This document shows positions 33,478 through 38,742 of a stretch of DNA of 38,742 nucleotides, piece after piece. The stretch is from Euryarchaeota archaeon UBA561 (GTDB lineage: Archaea; Thermoplasmatota; Poseidoniia; Poseidoniales; Poseidoniaceae). Below the pieces are notes generated by a model, which saw nothing but the letters and a program-made list of their open reading frames with translations, searched no databases and had not been told where the DNA came from. How positions within the stretch are numbered: the first letter of the stretch is position 1; each line of letters begins with the position of its first letter. Location: the NCBI GenBank assembly GCA_002502295.1, contig DANX01000088.1:1-38742 (forward strand). The letters run 5' to 3'. A program made the translations under genes and the position numbers.

Positions 33478-36400
33478 ATGTCACGCGTGTTCTCCCTCCT
33501 TCACCCGTTATTGACCGCAGCGTTGAGCGAACGCGGCTGGCAACCAACACCTGTTCAAGAGCATGTGCTGCCAGATGTGATGGGCGGTCACGACCGTTTG
33601 GTCATCGCACCTACCGGATCAGGAAAGACGATGGCAGGAATATTGCCCCTGTTTCACCGTTGCCTAAGCGAAGGTTGGTCTTCCCTTTCCATCCTCTACA
33701 TCACGCCTCTGCGGGCCCTCAATCGTGACGTTGATCGCCGATTGAGAGAATTGGCTGGAGCCGTGGGCTTGAGCGTCGATGTCCGCCACGGCGATACAAC
33801 GCAAGCTCAACGAGCGAAGCAAACGCGGAAACCTCCCAATCTGTTGGTCACCACGCCCGAAACCTTCCAGCTCATGTTCAGCGGAAAGAACCTCAGGGCC
33901 ATGCTGAGCACCGTGCAAGCGGTTGTCGTCGACGAAGTGCACGACCTCGCGGCCTCCGAGCGAGGATGGCAACTTGGCGTAGGGCTTTCTCGTTTGGAAG
34001 CGCTCACCGGACACAGGGTTCAGCGTCTCGGCCTCTCAGCGACCGTTGGTAATCCCGACCAGGTCGCCCACTGGCTTTCTCCGGACAAGGCCGAACCGCT
34101 GATCACCACCGGTCAGCGGGTTACGGAATTAACGGTCGAATCCCCAACACCAACAGCTGAAGATGAAATCGGAGCAGTGGACACGGCTCTCAGTCCCAAA
34201 CAGCATGCTGCCTATCGTCACCTTTGTCATATTCTGCGAACACAAGCACCGTGTTTGGTGTTCGTGAACAGCCGCAGCGATGCTGAAACCCTCTCAACGA
34301 GGTTGCAAGCCATGGCGCCTGATTTGAACATCGGCGTTCACCACGGTTCCTTGGCTGCTGAGACTCGACAGCAAATGGAGGACGAGTTGAGGGAAGGTGT
34401 CCTCTCAGGTCTGGTTTGTACCTCAAGTTTGGAACTGGGGATTGATGTCGGAAGCGTTCGTCGCATCGTGCAGGTTCACTCACCGAAATCGGTTGACCGC
34501 ATGCTTCAGCGCGTTGGCCGCGCCGACCATCGCTTGGGCGGTGTTGGTCGAGGGCATGTCATCTCTTGGGACGTTGATCATTTGTTGGAAGCAGCCGTGG
34601 TCGCTCAACGAGCCATGGAAGGGGCGATTGAGCCCGTGGTGTGGCGGAAGCGTCCGGGTGTAATCGCCGCCAACCAATTGGTGCTCATGGCCCACTGCTT
34701 CAAGGCCGTCAGCATTGACGATGCCACGGCGCTCATTGCCTCAGCACCGCAGTTTGATGGATGGGAGCGTGCCGACACAGAAGCACTGTTGCAGGTGCTT
34801 GCCGAGCGTTGGGTGATTCGTTTTACACCCGTGCCAAGCGAACTTCCTTGGTACCGTTGGCCGAAAGCTGTGTACGCCGTTGCGCGGGAAGAGGCGTTAG
34901 CACGGGGCGAAGAATTACCAGAAGAGTTACCTCTTTACAACACCCCGGATGAAGCCATTCCAAGAACCATCACTGAACGAAAAGTCGAGGTCCCCAAACG
35001 CTTTGCCCGGGGATGGTATTCAACGGCAGGAAAAACCCGGGAATGGGTCTCAAAGCACCTGTCAATGATCCCGGACAAAAAGACGTACAGGGTTCGTGAC
35101 GCAGTAACACGTCGTAGTCTTGGCAACGTCGACGAAGCCTTTGTTCTCAGTCTGAACGATGCAGGCGAAGACGACGATGGAACACCTCGTCGCTTTGTGA
35201 TTGCAGGGCGAACATGGCTCATCGTCGACGCAGACCCTGAGCAGTCCGAGCTCCTCGTAGCACCGGTCAACGACCAAGGAAAAGCCCCTCAATGGCTCGG
35301 CGAACTTCCCCCAGTTCCAGAGTCTGTTGCGCGAGACGTGGGTTATCTGCGCCACCTCATCGCCCACGACATCGGCCTTCTTCCTCCGCCCGAAGTACCG
35401 GCTCTTGACCCGTTGGCCTTGGTTCCAGACCGGGGCGCCTTGCTTTCTGATTACCCGCTGGATGACGAGGCACGCAGCATGCTGGCTGAGACGATTGCGG
35501 CCCACGTTGAGGCGACGGGCACACTACCAACCGACCAAACAATGACGCTGGAGGAGCGCGATGACGCCTTTGTGCTCAACAGTTGTCAAGGCTCGAAAAT
35601 CAATGAAGCTCTTGGAAATTTTTTGCTGGCCATGGCTTCCACCAAATCGGGCAGTTGGGGGCGTTTGATCGTAGAACCGACTCGAATCGCTCTTCAAGTT
35701 GGAGGAGGAGTTCGTCCAGAAGACATCCAAGGATGGCTCATGGAGACGCCTCCGAAGGCCATCAAGCAACTTCTCAGCATCACTGTTCCCAACTCAAGAC
35801 AGGTGAGATGGCGTTTCGCTCAAGTGGCGAAAATCTTCGGTATCTTGCGCCATGGGGTTGACCCGCGTCGCATCAACTTGCAAGCCTTGCTTCGCAAATA
35901 CCGAGGGACAGTCGTGATGGAAGAGGTTCTTTCCAAATTGTTCCATGAGCGAATGGACGTGGACGGGGCAACCGATGTTCTTCGCGGCTTGCAGTCCGGT
36001 GTGATTTCGCTTGAAATCACGGCGCAAGGCCCCCTTGGGCTTTCCAACCGCACCCAGGACGACATGCTGCTGCCCAATTGGGACAATGCTGCTCTACGGG
36101 AACGACTTCGTGGACGGTTGACCAATGAACGGGCCGTTTTGTGTTGCCTGCGTTGCCATGGGATACGCCGCTTTCGTGTCGCTCGCTTTGAAGCCATGGA
36201 AAAGCCTGGTACATGTTTGAAATGTGGAGGAAAACGCCTCGCTTGTGCCCGCGAAGGTCTCCTAGAGATGCTTGAAAAATGGGTCAAATCTGAGGATCAA
36301 AAAGAGCAAGACCGCATGGTGAAGAACGCCGACTTGGTGGCCAACCGTGGTCTTGAAGCCATCATGTGTCTTATGGGTCGGGGGATTGGGGAAGCAACGG

Positions 36401-36507
36401 CAAATCGGCTTTTGGTCAAAGTAGAGCGCGGCGATACTGAAGGTTTGCTTCAAGCCATTCACAAGGCCGAAGTGGAGTACGCTAGGACCCGAAGGTTCTG
36501 GGGTTGA
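33478..36507 (+). CDS. Lhr-type large superfamily 2 helicase
   Basis: This is a 1009-residue DNA or RNA helicase. Helicase motifs are all present: PTPVQ (Q motif), APTGSGKT (Walker A), TPLRALN (Ia), VVVDEVHDL (DEVH box), LSATVGNP (III), VFVNSRSDAETL (IV), TSSLELGIDVG (V) and QRVGRADHRLGG (VI). The winged-helix and Lhr core domain follow. Near residue 890-920 two CxxC pairs (CLRCHG and CLKCGG) form a probable zinc ribbon, and the C-terminus ends with an HhH-like GRGIGEATANRLL. Archaeal Lhr proteins act in DNA repair or recombination. GGTGGGGAG lies just before ATG 33478; a longer frame from 33409 is less likely. Confidence 0.92.
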   Translation: MSRVFSLLHPLLTAALSERGWQPTPVQEHVLPDVMGGHDRLVIAPTGSGKTMAGILPLFHRCLSEGWSSLSILYITPLRALNRDVDRRLRELAGAVGLSVDVRHGDTTQAQRAKQTRKPPNLLVTTPETFQLMFSGKNLRAMLSTVQAVVVDEVHDLAASERGWQLGVGLSRLEALTGHRVQRLGLSATVGNPDQVAHWLSPDKAEPLITTGQRVTELTVESPTPTAEDEIGAVDTALSPKQHAAYRHLCHILRTQAPCLVFVNSRSDAETLSTRLQAMAPDLNIGVHHGSLAAETRQQMEDELREGVLSGLVCTSSLELGIDVGSVRRIVQVHSPKSVDRMLQRVGRADHRLGGVGRGHVISWDVDHLLEAAVVAQRAMEGAIEPVVWRKRPGVIAANQLVLMAHCFKAVSIDDATALIASAPQFDGWERADTEALLQVLAERWVIRFTPVPSELPWYRWPKAVYAVAREEALARGEELPEELPLYNTPDEAIPRTITERKVEVPKRFARGWYSTAGKTREWVSKHLSMIPDKKTYRVRDAVTRRSLGNVDEAFVLSLNDAGEDDDGTPRRFVIAGRTWLIVDADPEQSELLVAPVNDQGKAPQWLGELPPVPESVARDVGYLRHLIAHDIGLLPPPEVPALDPLALVPDRGALLSDYPLDDEARSMLAETIAAHVEATGTLPTDQTMTLEERDDAFVLNSCQGSKINEALGNFLLAMASTKSGSWGRLIVEPTRIALQVGGGVRPEDIQGWLMETPPKAIKQLLSITVPNSRQVRWRFAQVAKIFGILRHGVDPRRINLQALLRKYRGTVVMEEVLSKLFHERMDVDGATDVLRGLQSGVISLEITAQGPLGLSNRTQDDMLLPNWDNAALRERLRGRLTNERAVLCCLRCHGIRRFRVARFEAMEKPGTCLKCGGKRLACAREGLLEMLEKWVKSEDQKEQDRMVKNADLVANRGLEAIMCLMGRGIGEATANRLLVKVERGDTEGLLQAIHKAEVEYARTRRFWG

Positions 36508-36567
36508 AACAATCCCTTCCCGGGACTGCCTTGCGCCCCGATCGTCCAACCGATGGACACCTCCGCG

Positions 36568-38742
36568 TCAATTGATTCGATTGAAACTGCCATCGGTCAT
36601 CATTTGCCAACGCACGCCGTCGGTTTGGACGTAAATCGTCTGCCCCGTGGATTGGTCATAGGTTCCGCCTGGTGGAAGCCCGGTGTAATCAGCCACTGTC
36701 ATCGGCTGTGCTGGTGGGGCTGGAGCGGTAGCCACGGCAGGTGGCGCAGGGGCGGTCATAACCGGCTGAGTTGCGACGGGTTGCTGCATTACAGGCTGCT
36801 GAACAACGGGTTGAGCAGGTTGCATGGGTACACCAGGTTGCGCCACCATGGCCGGTTGTTGCATCACTGGTTGTTGTGCAACGGGCTGAGCGGCTCCATC
36901 TGCCCACAACTGGGAGCTGAAGTCTTTGCCTGCATCGCCGCTTCGTCCACGAAGGACCACGACTGCGATGCCGATAATGATACCAAGAACGCCAATGGCT
37001 GACCCTGCGATGAGCACGGTGTTGGAGGACTGGTCTTCAGTGTCACTCGCCTCATCCTTGTCCTTGGTTTCGCCATTTGTGGTGTCGCCGTCCTCATTGG
37101 TGCCAACGTCTTCGACAGCCTTGTTCGTTCCGTCGTGTTGCGAGGTGTTCCCTGAAACCACAACCGTCTCATCGGCAGCCACGGCGGTACCGTCGAGCGT
37201 AGATGATTCAGTCACAAAGGCAACGGAAGCGGCGTGAGCAATACCTCCGTCGAGAGAAACCACGTTGAGTTGGATGGTGTACTCGTGAAGCGGGATGCTC
37301 TCATCCACGTCAAAGACGACGCTAAACGTTAAATCGCCATTGGCATCAATGTCGCCCCAGGTGATGATAGCACTGTCAATGAGGGCTTGGTTGTACGGTT
37401 CAACGATGATATCGAGCATGCCCCCCATGCTCAAATCCAAACCGTTGTGGGCGTCAATGGCACCAGAAATCTCCATCTCTCCTTCAACCAAGAGTTGCTC
37501 TCGGTTGTCGATGTCGAGTGAGAATTCAGGGAGCGAAGTGATGCTGAAGGTGATTTCGTCAGAGCGAACGGTATCTCCAGAAGTTCCCGAGATGACCACC
37601 GTGTAGTCGCCTTCGGTCAAGTTCTCAGCAAGCGTGAGGGTTAGGACGGCCATGAACGGTGCAGATCCTTGAGCAAAGTCCAGCTCCGCTGACACGCCTT
37701 CGGGGACGACAGCGGACAGGCTGACATCGGCGCCAAAGCCGTTGACAGGTTCAATGAAGATGGGCGTTGGTACCACCCACGGAACGCCACCTGGAAGAAC
37801 AATCCATGGGTCCATCGTTTGGATTTCGAAATCGGGGGTGTTGTCGACCGTGAAGGCCACGACCACCGATCTGTCTCGACCATCTTGGGTTCCCGTGATG
37901 GTCAACTCGTAGTCTCCGCTTGTGAGGTTCATGGTGTCAACCACCACTGCACCGGTTTCGTTAATGGTCAATTGTTGGTTGTCGTACATGAGTGGCGCAT
38001 TTTGTGCGTTCACCGTGGCGCTGATGTCCACTGGACTCGAGAATTCATTGAACCCGACCGCATTGATCCATGCAGCAAAAGGCAGACCGTATTTGGCCAC
38101 GGTGTCCGGGACACTGGGAAGGATGGTGAAATCAGGCGTTGCCCAGTCGTTGTTCCCCTCTCGGCCTGCAAAGGATTGGATGCCATTGGCGGTCAAGGCG
38201 TTGCCGTTGATGTCAAAGGATTGCGTACCAAGGTGCCGGTAATTGAGCGGGAGAGCTCCGGAGTCTTCGAATTCAACATCAAGAATCGTGCAGCCTCCCA
38301 TCAACACCTGCATTGACATTTTGCCCGTTCCTTCGGCCGCCTCGCTCCAGACCGTTCCTTCGTTAAGGGGGAAATTGAGTTCGTTCATGCCGTTGGCGTA
38401 GGTCAAATCCATGCTCATGGTGGTCGACTGGTCGACACCCATCGGAATGCAACCGTCCTCAATGGAACCGCCAGAGTTTCCACCGCCTCCCATGCCGCCG
38501 TCCCCGCCACCTGAGCCACCGCCATTGTTGCCCCCGCCGTTGTTGCCCCCGCCGTTCTGAGCGTCAGAGCATCCAAAGAAATCAACCGAATCGCCTGCGG
38601 CGGTGCCTGGACAGGAATCATCGTCATCGACGACACCGTCGCCATCGGCGTCGGCCGTTCCGCTTCCAGCGCCGTCGCCGCCATCCCCATTGCCATTCCC
38701 GCCCGAACCATTGTCATCGTTGCCTCCGCCGTTGTTGCCTCC
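36568..38742 (-). CDS. C-terminal part of a large anchored surface protein (start beyond the window)
   Basis: This reading frame stays open to the right edge, so at least 724 residues are present and the N-terminus is missing. The visible part starts with Gly/Asn-rich linkers around a thrombospondin type 3 calcium-binding repeat (ADADGDGVVDDDDSCPG, then VDFFGCSDAQ) encoded near 38554-38655. Several Ig-like repeats follow, with shared 'LTLAENLTEGDYTVVISGT' style strands. A membrane helix (encoded near 36950-37020, AGSAIGVLGIIIGIAVVVL) leads into a cytosolic tail rich in QQPVM/APAPP repeats, ending DGVRWQMMTDGSFNRIN. It is convergent with Lhr. Binding or adhesion is inferred. Confidence 0.8.
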   Translation of the reverse strand, partial: GGNNGGGNDDNGSGGNGNGDGGDGAGSGTADADGDGVVDDDDSCPGTAAGDSVDFFGCSDAQNGGGNNGGGNNGGGSGGGDGGMGGGGNSGGSIEDGCIPMGVDQSTTMSMDLTYANGMNELNFPLNEGTVWSEAAEGTGKMSMQVLMGGCTILDVEFEDSGALPLNYRHLGTQSFDINGNALTANGIQSFAGREGNNDWATPDFTILPSVPDTVAKYGLPFAAWINAVGFNEFSSPVDISATVNAQNAPLMYDNQQLTINETGAVVVDTMNLTSGDYELTITGTQDGRDRSVVVAFTVDNTPDFEIQTMDPWIVLPGGVPWVVPTPIFIEPVNGFGADVSLSAVVPEGVSAELDFAQGSAPFMAVLTLTLAENLTEGDYTVVISGTSGDTVRSDEITFSITSLPEFSLDIDNREQLLVEGEMEISGAIDAHNGLDLSMGGMLDIIVEPYNQALIDSAIITWGDIDANGDLTFSVVFDVDESIPLHEYTIQLNVVSLDGGIAHAASVAFVTESSTLDGTAVAADETVVVSGNTSQHDGTNKAVEDVGTNEDGDTTNGETKDKDEASDTEDQSSNTVLIAGSAIGVLGIIIGIAVVVLRGRSGDAGKDFSSQLWADGAAQPVAQQPVMQQPAMVAQPGVPMQPAQPVVQQPVMQQPVATQPVMTAPAPPAVATAPAPPAQPMTVADYTGLPPGGTYDQSTGQTIYVQTDGVRWQMMTDGSFNRIN
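36747..36888 (-). repeat. Low-complexity Pro/Gln/Val coding repeat in cytosolic tail
   Basis: The DNA encodes irregular copies of QPVMQQP, QPVVQQP and APAPP near the end of the partial surface protein. Units are degenerate at DNA level (CAACAG and CAGCCT rich), so it is a coding repeat, not a tandem array. Copy number may vary between strains. Confidence 0.6.
38521..38556 (-). repeat. 15-base tandem repeat encoding Gly/Asn linker
   Basis: A 15-base unit (GCC-GTT-GTT-GCC-CCC on the plus strand) occurs about 2.4 times, with one base changed in the first copy. On the coding strand it gives GGGNN repeats that act as a flexible linker after the thrombospondin type 3 repeat. A related Gly/Asn-rich stretch lies at the right edge. 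Confidence 0.65.

Noticed and set aside
1..38742. CRISPR array, insertion sequence, restriction-modification or toxin-antitoxin genes
   Set aside because: No regularly spaced repeats, transposase motifs, or defence gene motifs were found in any frame.

Overview
The window looks like a chromosomal segment of a marine planktonic euryarchaeon. The best fit is the Poseidoniia lineage (Marine Group II/III), inferred from gene content rather than from any marker-gene comparison. The archaeal signals are Sec61 beta, an MC1 chromatin protein, Hjc resolvase, a large Lhr helicase, an archaeal-type signal peptidase and TATA/BRE-like promoters. The aerobic, surface-active lifestyle is suggested by a haem-copper oxidase operon and three very large cell-surface proteins that each end in one membrane anchor and a short cytosolic tail. 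Genes are tightly packed and often overlap by a few bases. No rRNA, tRNA, CRISPR array or insertion sequence was seen, and no stretch longer than 300 bases lacks a gene.

Layout. (1) 25-6861, minus strand: terminal oxidase operon in the order cox2, cox1, cox3, cox4, sco. Several subunits carry large extra extracytoplasmic segments: a CXCH-containing domain fused to COX1, a coiled coil and His-rich loop in COX3, an insertion in COX2, and a SCO protein whose thioredoxin fold is interrupted. (2) 7076-14304: housekeeping and unknown genes. These are a DUF167 protein, a Toprim protein, an Lrp-type regulator, an anchored secreted protein, an RNA m5C methyltransferase, a polytopic membrane protein, a small hypothetical protein, Sec61 beta and an unknown 305-residue protein. 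(3) 14448-17084: a chromatin and recombination patch with an HhH protein bearing a histone-H1-like Lys/Ala tail, a possible small Cys/His protein, a XerA-like recombinase, a dyad-rich intergenic region, MC1 with a clear promoter and upstream terminator, and a stand-alone RAM-domain protein. (4) 17118-22415: a 1765-residue surface protein in which a TIGR03790-like domain appears split by PA14 and LamG modules. (5) 22553-28172: a macro-domain protein, a hypothetical protein, a site-2 protease, Hjc, an RNase H-fold protein divergent from Hjc, signal peptidase I and a small membrane protein. (6) 28315-38742: a 1694-residue surface protein with a CARDB domain, Lhr helicase, and the C-terminal part of a third surface protein with a thrombospondin type 3 calcium-binding repeat, which runs off the right edge.

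How the genes work together. The oxidase operon plus its SCO copper chaperone form one respiratory module. Sec61 beta, signal peptidase and the site-2 protease serve export and membrane proteolysis, which fits the secreted and anchored proteins nearby. H1-like protein, MC1, XerA, Hjc, the RNase H-fold protein and Lhr are all DNA-handling genes. No defence system or prophage was found. The most unusual material is the remodelled oxidase operon and the split surface domain.
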